Source of the DNA: Flavipsychrobacter stenotrophus
Lineage (GTDB): Bacteria; Bacteroidota; Bacteroidia; Chitinophagales; Chitinophagaceae
Assembly (NCBI GenBank): GCA_947379685.1
Contig: CANCOG010000021.1
Coordinates: forward strand, 1 to 20,548
Reading direction: 5' to 3'
Length of the DNA: 20,548 nt
Numbering within the stretch: position 1 is the first letter of the stretch; every line of letters begins with the position of its first letter. The notes under the pieces were generated by a model. That model was not told where the DNA came from. It ran no database searches and saw only the letters and a list, made by a program, of their open reading frames with translations. Below, piece by piece: positions 14,713 through 20,548 of this stretch. The position numbers were made by a program, and so were the translations under genes.

Positions 14713-15642
14713 CTAAAAATCTTCATTGTACTTTCTACGGGAGTTAGTCTTCTTGAAGTCGATCTTCATATTAGATTTATCGGCGCGGGTTTTCATCATT
14801 TTTTCCATGCCGAAGTAATCGTCGCCATATACATTGATAGAACTGCCGGTGAGTTTCTTGAAGATATCATTTACATACTTGATCTTGTCCCGCTCAAATG
14901 GTGCTTCTACCTGTTCAACCCTGCCGGAGAGTTTCCCGTTTACGATGTTGAAGCAACCAACGTAATTAGCACCGCTTTTACCTGAAAAGCAAGTAATAAA
15001 GGACTTGTTATCAATTACCGGATCGTTGATCGCAGTGAACTTTGCCAGAAATGTATTGTAGAATTCAACCAGATTTTTGTAATCATTCACATCCTTAATA
15101 GTCCCGTTCTTAACGAACATACAGTTTTTGAACAGGATCTCAAAGTCGCCTTGATTTAAGAGGGTATCGGAATATTCTATGATGTCAAAACTTTTCGGTA
15201 GCAGGTCGGTGATCACTTCGGTGTATTTCACATTGTCGTAAGCCAGTAAGCCAGCTTCGCCCACCTTGTAATACAGCAATTTGCCACTGGTCGAATTGTA
15301 TTCGCGTGTCCACCATGTAGCTTTTGCACCGCCCTTGGTTTTCATCATAGCCAGGGTAACATCAAAGGATTCAAGGTAATTCAGGTTGCCCTTTTTATCT
15401 TCTCCGGGAGTTTTTACATTTTTTATCTGCATATAACCCCAGTCGTTGCCCGATGCATCTAAAACCTTATTGCCCTTAGCCTCAAAATCGTTCTTATTCC
15501 TGTTAATAAATCCGCGTAAATCATTGCCATTATTGTCATATGTTGCGCTTTCCGGAGAAGGAAATTTAATTTTCCTGTTCAGTTGTGCTTCTGAATTTCC
15601 GGCAACCAATGATAATAATACTATTGCAATTACTTTTTTCAT
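14713..15642 (-). CDS. Secreted protein of unknown function
   Basis: The 309-residue product starts MKKVIAIVLLSLVAGNSEAQ, a clear Sec signal peptide with a cut after SEAQ and no lipobox Cys, so a periplasmic or exported protein. The mature part is mixed alpha/beta (WGYMQIKNV, SFDVTLAMMKT, ATWWTREYNS, LLYYKVGEAG) and ends in a basic, disordered-looking tail with KTNSRRKYN. Three cysteines occur near the middle (NCMF, TCFSG, GCFNI). No T9SS sorting domain is present and I recognise no family. A near-consensus -7 (ATATTTG on the - strand, 15666-15660) lies 17 nt before the ATG. It has its own terminator, so it is probably monocistronic. Confidence 0.8.
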   Translation of the reverse strand: MKKVIAIVLLSLVAGNSEAQLNRKIKFPSPESATYDNNGNDLRGFINRNKNDFEAKGNKVLDASGNDWGYMQIKNVKTPGEDKKGNLNYLESFDVTLAMMKTKGGAKATWWTREYNSTSGKLLYYKVGEAGLLAYDNVKYTEVITDLLPKSFDIIEYSDTLLNQGDFEILFKNCMFVKNGTIKDVNDYKNLVEFYNTFLAKFTAINDPVIDNKSFITCFSGKSGANYVGCFNIVNGKLSGRVEQVEAPFERDKIKYVNDIFKKLTGSSINVYGDDYFGMEKMMKTRADKSNMKIDFKKTNSRRKYNEDF

Positions 15643-15950
15643 ACTGAAATATTTATGTGCAAATATGCCTGCAACGTCACCTGGAGGCGCGGAAACAGGA
15701 GTTTTAACTAATAAGCAGCCAAATTAATAAAAACTATTGGAAACGAAAGGTATAATTTTTTATGAAGTCTAACCATTATTATGCATTTGTCGCTTAATAC
15801 AACGTACAGGTCAACCGACTTTGTAGCCAAGGCCAGGTTGACTGACAATTTAGCAATCAAAATACAGAAAAAAGCAAATTGGAAAGAATATCCTCTTAAC
15901 TCAACAATTCGTGGATTTTCCCTAACAATCGCAGGAGCTAGCAATCAACC

Positions 15951-15980
15951 ATCAACCATTAATAATTAATAATGGTTGAT
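15951..15980. repeat. AT-rich inverted repeat next to the T9SS protein stop codon
   Basis: ATCAACCATTA (15951-15961) and TAATGGTTGAT (15970-15980) form an 11-bp perfect stem ending 6 nt from the stop at 15987. CAACCAT is also repeated in tandem just before it (about 15946-15958). There is no T-run on the - strand, so it may be a 3' mRNA structure and not a classical terminator. The rest of the 15643-15950 gap shows no gene. Confidence 0.5.
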
Positions 15981-15986
15981 TAATAA

Positions 15987-17081
15987 CTATCGCGTCACAG
16001 TCAATTGGCTGGCAATTCCTGCTCCATCGGAGGTATGGATGAAGTAAATATAGTTGCCTGCCGCTAACTGTGCCGTGGTAATTGGTGTGGTGTGGTCGCC
16101 GGGAGCTACATTATTATCGTGTAAAGTACTGATTATCTTGCCATTCATGTCGCTCAATGTAATGGTTACATCAGTAGTACTTACCAGTGAAAAATGAATG
16201 TTGGCCAGGTCGCTGGTTGGGTTAGGGTAGCAGCCATATAACGAAAGGTTGTTGCGCGTTATGGATTTAATGCCTGTAGGATTGTTAATGATCACAATAG
16301 GGTAAATAGCCAGGTTGTTGAAAATGGAATCATTTTGTGTGTAGTTCTCATGCCATATATTGTCCGACCACTGGGTCGCGTTCACAACATTAATAGTATT
16401 CACAGCAAATGTGTCGCCAAATTCACTTCTTACGGTATCTATTCGGTTCATAGGTGATGTCCTGTGTCCCTTCATAGAAGTTGCAAGCCCTATGGTATCG
16501 CCATTGAGCGTCGTGAAATCATAGCTCATATCATAACCTACATAGAAGGAATAGAGCAACTTGCCTGTTGGTGCCGGAAACAGGAATGTTTTCATGGTGT
16601 CTACAGTCGGCCCAATGCCTAATTTAGTAACCGGAACAGTAATCGTATCGAACGAATTAACAGGGAATCCACTGTAAATCAGTGTTTGAGAGACGTTTAC
16701 CGGCCCGGATACGTTCCACAGCTTGAAGTTAATGGACTTAGGTGAAGCCGGGGTAATCTTGCCCCCAAATTGCGCCATTACGCCAATTACCACAATAGAA
16801 CTGTCAGCACTGTTAAAGTCATAGCGCTCAGCGAAACCCATATCGTTGTAGTTGTTGGTACCGGTCACATAACCACCTGAACTATAATCATACAAAGTTA
16901 GAGTGTCCGTAGCCGCAATATGTTTGAGTTTTATAGTGTCACCAACACCTGTGGTGCGGTTGGTGCTATATGTATTGTTGTTGAAGGAATGTATTGGGGT
17001 GGGGTAGGTAGGTGCTGTGTGCTGTGCATTTGCCATTAAGCCTGGCAGTGCACAGGAAATAAGTAGAAATATTTTTTTCAT
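15987..17081 (-). CDS. T9SS type A sorting domain-containing secreted protein
   Basis: The 364-residue product starts with a Sec signal peptide (MKKIFLLISCALPGLMANAQ) and ends with a T9SS type A sorting domain of about 75 residues: LSLYGCYPNPTSDLANIHFS, then VTITLSDMNGKIISTL, then LAAGNYIYFIHTSDG. The region between is beta-rich with no catalytic motif that I can see. It contains ITVPVTKLGIGPTVDTMKTF and a LLYSFYVGYDMSYDF stretch, suggesting a jelly-roll or similar beta-sandwich. It would be exported to the outer membrane surface or released, through the same machinery as the giant protein. Its function is unknown. No clear promoter was found upstream. Confidence 0.87.
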   Translation of the reverse strand: MKKIFLLISCALPGLMANAQHTAPTYPTPIHSFNNNTYSTNRTTGVGDTIKLKHIAATDTLTLYDYSSGGYVTGTNNYNDMGFAERYDFNSADSSIVVIGVMAQFGGKITPASPKSINFKLWNVSGPVNVSQTLIYSGFPVNSFDTITVPVTKLGIGPTVDTMKTFLFPAPTGKLLYSFYVGYDMSYDFTTLNGDTIGLATSMKGHRTSPMNRIDTVRSEFGDTFAVNTINVVNATQWSDNIWHENYTQNDSIFNNLAIYPIVIINNPTGIKSITRNNLSLYGCYPNPTSDLANIHFSLVSTTDVTITLSDMNGKIISTLHDNNVAPGDHTTPITTAQLAAGNYIYFIHTSDGAGIASQLTVTR

Positions 17082-17180
17082 TAGTTAATTTTATATCAGG
17101 GCTTAAAATTACGCCCTCCCGCTTACCAACAAGCAGTTTTATTCATAAATCTGCGTTAATAGTAGGTCGTCTGAACTTTT

Positions 17181-17206
17181 GGTTTCGCACAAAGATGCCA
17201 AGGAGC
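17181..17206 (-). repeat. Reverse-oriented intergenic repeat piece, copy 4
   Basis: Read on the - strand it is CTCCTTGGCATCTTTGTGCG followed by AAACC, the same style of noncoding unit as at 948-1021, 3630-3710 and 6040-6080. It sits in the 320-bp gap 17082-17401, which otherwise holds only the inverted repeat at 17350-17381. Confidence 0.4.
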
Positions 17207-17349
17207 AGCGGGGGGCTATATTTTATTTATGCAGTTCATTTTAATTGTTAAGCTGCAAAGTAAGTTAGATATATTAGTTGTATTTGGCAGAGATCACATG
17301 AATTCTTTACAATTCCGGAGCCATTGATGGTTTTATTACAAATCCAAGG

Positions 17350-17381
17350 GATCCTGATCCGGCAATCGACGGATCAGGATC
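17350..17381. repeat. 11-bp inverted repeat downstream of the gene ending at 17402
   Basis: GATCCTGATCC (17350-17360) and GGATCAGGATC (17371-17381) form a perfect 11-bp stem around a 10-nt loop, 20 nt after the - strand stop codon. No T-run follows on the - strand, so it could be a transcript-end hairpin of a non-canonical kind or an operator. Confidence 0.5.
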
Positions 17382-17401
17382 ATAAAAAACGAATGGTGCA
17401 A

Positions 17402-17713
17402 TTAACCGAAGAAATCTTTTGAACTGCCGACAATTGTCAGCAACTCCTGTTTTGGTCCAACTTCAGGGTTGCTGCCTTTCAGCTGCTCCTGAAATGTCTT
17501 AAATGACTGAAGGTCAAAAAGTACTTTCTGGTCGGCCTCAGACTCGAAGTATGCAGTATGGATAAACGTTTTATCGTCGGGGCAAAGGCACACATTGTAG
17601 TTGATGCCTGGGTTTTTCAATCCTCGTAATTCGCTCATTACTGCTGTTATGTTGACCTTGTTTGTATCGGCAAAGCCGGGCTGCGTGGTGTAGGTTACTT
17701 TTACTATTTTCAT
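17402..17713 (-). CDS. Small dimeric alpha/beta-barrel-like protein (ABM-type), hypothetical
   Basis: The product is 103 residues from ATG 17713 (an in-frame TTG at 17722 adds three). MKIVKVTYTTQPGFADTNKVNI, then a helix with VMSELRGL, then INYNVCLCPDDKTFIHTAYFESEADQKVLFD, then an F-rich helix (LQSFKTFQEQL) match the beta-alpha-beta-beta-alpha order of the dimeric ferredoxin-like barrels that include antibiotic-biosynthesis-monooxygenase and YCII/EthD-type proteins. No catalytic residue is obvious. Two cysteines are close together (C-L-C). It starts 35 nt after the stop of the exported SRPBCC gene, with no terminator between them, so they are probably co-transcribed behind the sigma factor. 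Confidence 0.75.
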   Translation of the reverse strand: MKIVKVTYTTQPGFADTNKVNITAVMSELRGLKNPGINYNVCLCPDDKTFIHTAYFESEADQKVLFDLQSFKTFQEQLKGSNPEVGPKQELLTIVGSSKDFFG

Positions 17714-17748
17714 TTTGTTCAATTTTGATATTGGTGATGGTGAGCTGT

Positions 17749-18255
17749 TTATTTTTTCAGGTTTTGAATGGCTTCTGCTTCCTTTTTAAGGTCTGCAGTA
17801 AACTGCTCAAATGACTGGTCGAATGATGGAATATGTTTGGCATAAAGCGGAAACATAAAGCTGCCGATTTTTTCGGTCATTGAAAATGTGGTGGTGTTTC
17901 CTTTGCCGGTAATGTTATATACCCTCGTTCCCTGGCCATCGCCCCAAACCAGTTTGTGATCCGCTTCCACTTCTTTGATCTTTAATTTAAAGGTGCGTTT
18001 TGGTGCCAGGGTCGATTTCAGTTTTATCTTTTCTCCTACTTCAATTTTGCCTTCTATTGAAATCACTGTTGAATTCCACCTGGGGAAATCAGCGGCGTTT
18101 GTGAGTAGTTTCCAGACGATTGCCGGGTCTGCCTTGATCTCTGTGGCAACCGATGTCGATCGGCTGAATGTCTTTTTTTCTGTAATGGCCTTGCCATTTT
18201 GTGCTGTTGCGATGGTTGCTGTCATAAGTGTAATAATTGTGATGAATCGTTTCAT
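17749..18255 (-). CDS. Exported SRPBCC (START-like) family protein
   Basis: The 168-residue product has an N-terminal signal-like segment (MKRFITIITLMTATIATAQ), then a helix-grip domain: STSVATEIKADPAIVWKLLTNAADFPRWNSTV is the typical SRPBCC opening ('I.Appe.VW..l.D...p.Wn'). VKLVWGDG-like and TTFSMTEKIGSF strands follow, and a long C-terminal helix (FDQSFEQFTADLKKEAEAI). SRPBCC folds bind hydrophobic ligands in a deep cavity. A secreted member is less usual than a cytoplasmic one. It lies 60 nt downstream of the ECF sigma gene on the same strand and no terminator separates them, which suggests an operon. Confidence 0.83.
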   Translation of the reverse strand: MKRFITIITLMTATIATAQNGKAITEKKTFSRSTSVATEIKADPAIVWKLLTNAADFPRWNSTVISIEGKIEVGEKIKLKSTLAPKRTFKLKIKEVEADHKLVWGDGQGTRVYNITGKGNTTTFSMTEKIGSFMFPLYAKHIPSFDQSFEQFTADLKKEAEAIQNLKK

Positions 18256-18315
18256 TAACTCAGTTTAAACTTTGACGCACGGCTGAAAAAAAACGATAGG
18301 CAAAAAGCCATGTTT

Positions 18316-19104
18316 TTAAATATATTTTTCCATTACAATTCTATTGTGTTCTAAATGATGTAGTTGAAGTGCTGCTGCGCCCGATTCAAATGGGTCAATT
18401 TCCTGCACTATTTTCATTCTAAGATCGAACAGGTGCTCTTTATCACCGCTTGCTGCTTCCTTAGCCATTTCAATCTTGACTAATTCTTCCTGAAATTTTT
18501 GTTTTGGGTTAAAGATGCCGTTCAGTTCGGAACACTGATGGCAGATACCTTCCTTATTGATTATCGCGCATCTTCCGTCAAAAATATTGATCATTTTAGC
18601 CCGGCCCGTGTGCAGATAGTATTTCACCATAGCTTCGGAAGTATTCAGTATTTCGGTTATTTCGTTCACTTTAAATTCGTAGACATCTTTCAGGAACAAG
18701 CATAGCTGCTGCTCCAGGGGCAGCGATTTCGAAATGCATGTAAAGCAAAATGTAATGTGTTCCTTTATTTCAAACGCTCCCTGTGGTGAAGTGGCTCTTA
18801 TCTGCATGGCCTCCTGAAAAAATTGCTGGTTGCCCATGGCTTCTTCCCTGCAGATGTCACCTACATTTTCGGTCCACCTTTTTTGCGCTCTCAGGTTATC
18901 TTTTGCCAGGTTAGAAGCAATAGCAAATAGCCAGGTTTTTAAAGATGAATCCCCCCTGAATGTATTCAATTTGCCAACTGCTTTAATGTAAGTATCCTGC
19001 ACAATGTCTTCAGTATCATGTACACTGGCAGTCATTCTTAGTAGGTATGATTTTAGCTGCCCTGTTATTGTGGCAAATTCAGCATTGAACAGTTCCGTGG
19101 TCAT
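18316..19104 (-). CDS. ECF-type RNA polymerase sigma factor with cysteine motifs and C-terminal extension
   Basis: The 262-residue product has region sigma-2 at about 10-78 (YLLRMTASVHDTEDIVQDTYIKA, then FRGDSSLKTWLFAIASNLAKD) and region sigma-4 at about 115-172 (LPLEQQLCLFLKDVYEFKVNEITEIL, with SEAMVKYYLHTGRAKM as recognition helix). Two Cys groups stand out: C120-x2-C123 at the entry of sigma-4, and C179-x8-C188-x2-C191 just after it (GICHQCSELNGIFNPKQ). An 80-residue C-terminal extension follows. Ordinary ECF factors end near 190 residues and lack these cysteines. A zinc or redox-sensing site is an inference. No anti-sigma gene is adjacent; the next genes downstream are SRPBCC and barrel-like proteins. 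A near-consensus -7 (TAATATTG, 19116-19109 on the - strand) ends 4 nt before the ATG. Confidence 0.88.
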   Translation of the reverse strand: MTTELFNAEFATITGQLKSYLLRMTASVHDTEDIVQDTYIKAVGKLNTFRGDSSLKTWLFAIASNLAKDNLRAQKRWTENVGDICREEAMGNQQFFQEAMQIRATSPQGAFEIKEHITFCFTCISKSLPLEQQLCLFLKDVYEFKVNEITEILNTSEAMVKYYLHTGRAKMINIFDGRCAIINKEGICHQCSELNGIFNPKQKFQEELVKIEMAKEAASGDKEHLFDLRMKIVQEIDPFESGAAALQLHHLEHNRIVMEKYI

Positions 19105-19182
19105 GCAGCAATATTACTGAATAGGGATTATTAAATTGTTATTCAAAGCCATTAAAGCAGAATGGGTGTGCGATGATTGCAC

Positions 19183-19209
19183 AAAAAAGCCGGTGCTCTA
19201 TACACCGGC
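19183..19209 (-). terminator. Rho-independent terminator of the AHSA1-like gene
   Basis: On the - strand GCCGGTG (complement of 19209-19203) pairs with CACCGGC (complement of 19195-19189) around a 7-nt loop, followed by six T. It ends the AHSA1 transcript 20 nt after its stop and separates it from the sigma factor gene. Confidence 0.82.
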
Positions 19210-19228
19210 CCTGAATAAATAATTGTCT

Positions 19229-19651
19229 TTACTTGCTTTCGACATATTTTTTGAAATTATTGAGTATTGCCTGCCAACCCTGTTGTTGCATTTCAGGAGA
19301 ATTTTCTGACTCCGCTTCAAAGTTCTCGCTAACAAAAGTGGTATTGCCCTGCAGGGTAAAGTAGACATTCCATTTGCGCCCATCGCCCATTGTCGATTTC
19401 AGGCTTTCAAGTGGTTTTATGCTGTCGTAAATACCCCAGAAATCAAAACCGAAGCTGCCATCTTTTGCCTCCATTCTGGTTGAATATTTTCCCCCTTCTT
19501 TCAGGTCGTTTTCGGCACTTGGCGCATGCCAATCGTCCGACGCCTGGCACCATTGGGTAATGTGCTCTGGTTTTGTCCAGCAATCCCATACTTTTTCTAT
19601 TGGTGCGTTCACTGTCGCTTCTACTGTAACTACTGTTTTTGTTGCTTCCAT
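19229..19651 (-). CDS. AHSA1-type SRPBCC family protein
   Basis: The 140-residue product shows the SRPBCC/AHSA1 pattern: VTVEATVNAPIEKVWDCWTKPEHITQWCQAS (ligand-pocket start), DDWHAPSAENDLKEGGKYSTRM, FGFDFWGIYDSI, and the C-terminal helix MQQQGWQAILNNFKKYV, the usual 'GW...L.nL..yve' end. It has no signal peptide, so it is cytoplasmic, unlike the exported SRPBCC protein downstream. Proteins of this type bind small hydrophobic ligands or help in stress response, and are often found beside ECF sigma factors, as here. ATTG-rich sequence with a 7-of-8 -7 match (GATATTTG on the - strand, 19692-19685) lies about 34 nt upstream. A terminator follows directly. Confidence 0.88.
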   Translation of the reverse strand: MEATKTVVTVEATVNAPIEKVWDCWTKPEHITQWCQASDDWHAPSAENDLKEGGKYSTRMEAKDGSFGFDFWGIYDSIKPLESLKSTMGDGRKWNVYFTLQGNTTFVSENFEAESENSPEMQQQGWQAILNNFKKYVESK

Positions 19652-19799
19652 TTTTCAGCTTTTAGTTTTAATTGTTTATTGATGCAAATATCTGGCATGT
19701 AATTGGAACCCTGGATGGCCGATATTGACAATAACAGGGGCGGGAAACGACAAACTAACAAAAGTTGCAGACCTCTTGAGCAATAAAGCCAGCCTCAAG

Positions 19800-20548
19800 T
19801 CAAAGACAGTTGATTTCGTTGCCCTTTTTATCGATACACATCCAGTTTTCGCCCTTTTTAACGCAAATTGAATTATGAGGAAAACGACCGGAAATCAATT
19901 CATAAATACAGGGAATGACTTCATGATATTGCATATCAATAAATCCAAATTTCCCGTCGGATTTGACTGGGGCCATTCCATATGAAAATTGGCCGACCTC
20001 CTGGTATTTGCAGGGTAGCACTTGTTTGCCCGTGCTATCTATGGCACCATACTTCCCATTGAAACAGACCTGTGTAATTCCGGTAAGAAAATTGCCTGCT
20101 GCATCATAAATAAACGGTATTGTCTGTTTGCCGGTGCTGTTGACATATCCCCATTTACCATTTTGCATTACAGCTGCCAATCCCCCGTAGAAGCCATGGG
20201 TCGCCTCATATATTATCGGTATTTTGACCTGATTTTTAGCATCGACATAGCCGTAACGGCCATTCCTGCAAACTTTAAAATAGCCGTCACTGCAACTGAC
20301 TTCTTTATCATATTCGGGTGGCAACAACTGCCTGCCAGAAGTGTCCATAAGTCCCCATTTCGATCCTTTGCGGAAATTCAAAAAGTAATCTCCGTTAAAA
20401 TCTTTTACCTCATCGAACCGGCAGGGACCCAGTAATTTCCCTTTGTAGACGTATGTCCATAATTTCCCTTTCTTTACCGCCCCCAAACAGTTAAGATTCG
20501 ATTTAAATCCATCGTAAATGCAGGGTACTGTTTCTTTCCCATTTCTAC
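19800..20548 (-). CDS. WG-repeat protein, C-terminal part (start outside the window)
   Basis: The frame stays open past the first in-frame start codon candidate near 20486 up to the window edge (RNGKETVPCIYDGF is encoded there), so the protein is cut at its N-terminus. About 248 residues are visible. They hold repeats of about 36-45 residues of the WG type: KGSKWGLMDTSGRQLLPPEYD, NGRYGYVDAKNQVKIPIIYE, NGKWGYVNSTGKQTIPFIYD, NGKYGAIDSTGKQVLPCKYQ and DGKFGFIDMQYHEVIPCIYE. Each repeat is a beta-rich unit ending in an IP.[IK]Y box. WG-repeat proteins are common in Bacteroidota and of unknown function. The last repeat (NWMCIDKKGNEINCL) ends at the stop. No T9SS domain is seen. Confidence 0.9.
   Translation of the reverse strand, partial: RNGKETVPCIYDGFKSNLNCLGAVKKGKLWTYVYKGKLLGPCRFDEVKDFNGDYFLNFRKGSKWGLMDTSGRQLLPPEYDKEVSCSDGYFKVCRNGRYGYVDAKNQVKIPIIYEATHGFYGGLAAVMQNGKWGYVNSTGKQTIPFIYDAAGNFLTGITQVCFNGKYGAIDSTGKQVLPCKYQEVGQFSYGMAPVKSDGKFGFIDMQYHEVIPCIYELISGRFPHNSICVKKGENWMCIDKKGNEINCL

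Noticed and set aside
15708..15944. 78-codon open frame on the - strand between two secreted-protein genes
   Set aside because: Its composition is not that of the neighbouring proteins, it has no recognisable motif or promoter, and an opposite-strand frame overlaps it; chance in AT-rich DNA is likelier.
18283..18312. Possible terminator between the sigma factor and SRPBCC genes
   Set aside because: On the - strand the T-run is preceded only by a 3-bp GGC/GCC stem, too weak; the genes are taken as one transcript.

Overview
The window looks like chromosomal DNA of a Bacteroidota bacterium, most likely a Chitinophagaceae-type soil or freshwater organism. The basis is: two secreted proteins with C-terminal type IX secretion (T9SS) sorting domains; several promoters of the Bacteroidota form (TTTG, about 18 nt, then TAnnTTTG) instead of the E. 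coli form; almost no Shine-Dalgarno sequences; and family members typical of that group (bacterial DA1, WG-repeat protein, 2TM protein, long Cys-containing ECF sigma factor). The genus assignment is inference. No tRNA, rRNA, insertion sequence or CRISPR array was seen.

Left part (1-5873), all on the + strand: the tail of an HxlR-type regulator; a YciO/Sua5-type protein; a small uncharacterised protein closed by a strong terminator; a bacterial DA1-type LIM-like/metallopeptidase protein; an Rpn-family PD-(D/E)XK nuclease; and RecG helicase. RecG has no ATG/GTG/TTG at the position where its conserved N-terminus begins, and an ATT codon sits there instead.

Middle part (6099-13511), - strand: one 2451-codon gene for a giant T9SS-exported surface protein. 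It has a signal peptide, a metallopeptidase-like head whose zinc ligands appear to be lost, about 21 cysteine-bearing Ig-like (BIG2-type) modules, a Cys-rich segment and a T9SS type A sorting domain. Ten modules form five tandem copies of an alternating A-B pair with a period near 504 bp. About 215 bp upstream lies a direct repeat that fits the LytTR response-regulator box consensus, next to a -7-like element.

Right part (14069-20548), all - strand: a small 2TM membrane protein with a textbook promoter and terminator; a secreted protein of unknown function; a second T9SS cargo; a probable operon of ECF sigma factor, exported SRPBCC protein and dimeric alpha/beta-barrel-like protein; an AHSA1-type SRPBCC protein with its own terminator; and the C-terminal part of a WG-repeat protein that runs off the window.

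Most likely points of novelty: the degenerate protease head on a recently expanded Ig-like array; the putative LytTR control of that gene; the Cys-motif sigma factor with its two small-domain partners and no visible anti-sigma gene; and the DA1 protein, a eukaryote-like LIM-plus-peptidase design in a bacterium. Intergenic regions also carry several diverged copies of a 'CCTTTGTGCCC'-type low-complexity repeat.
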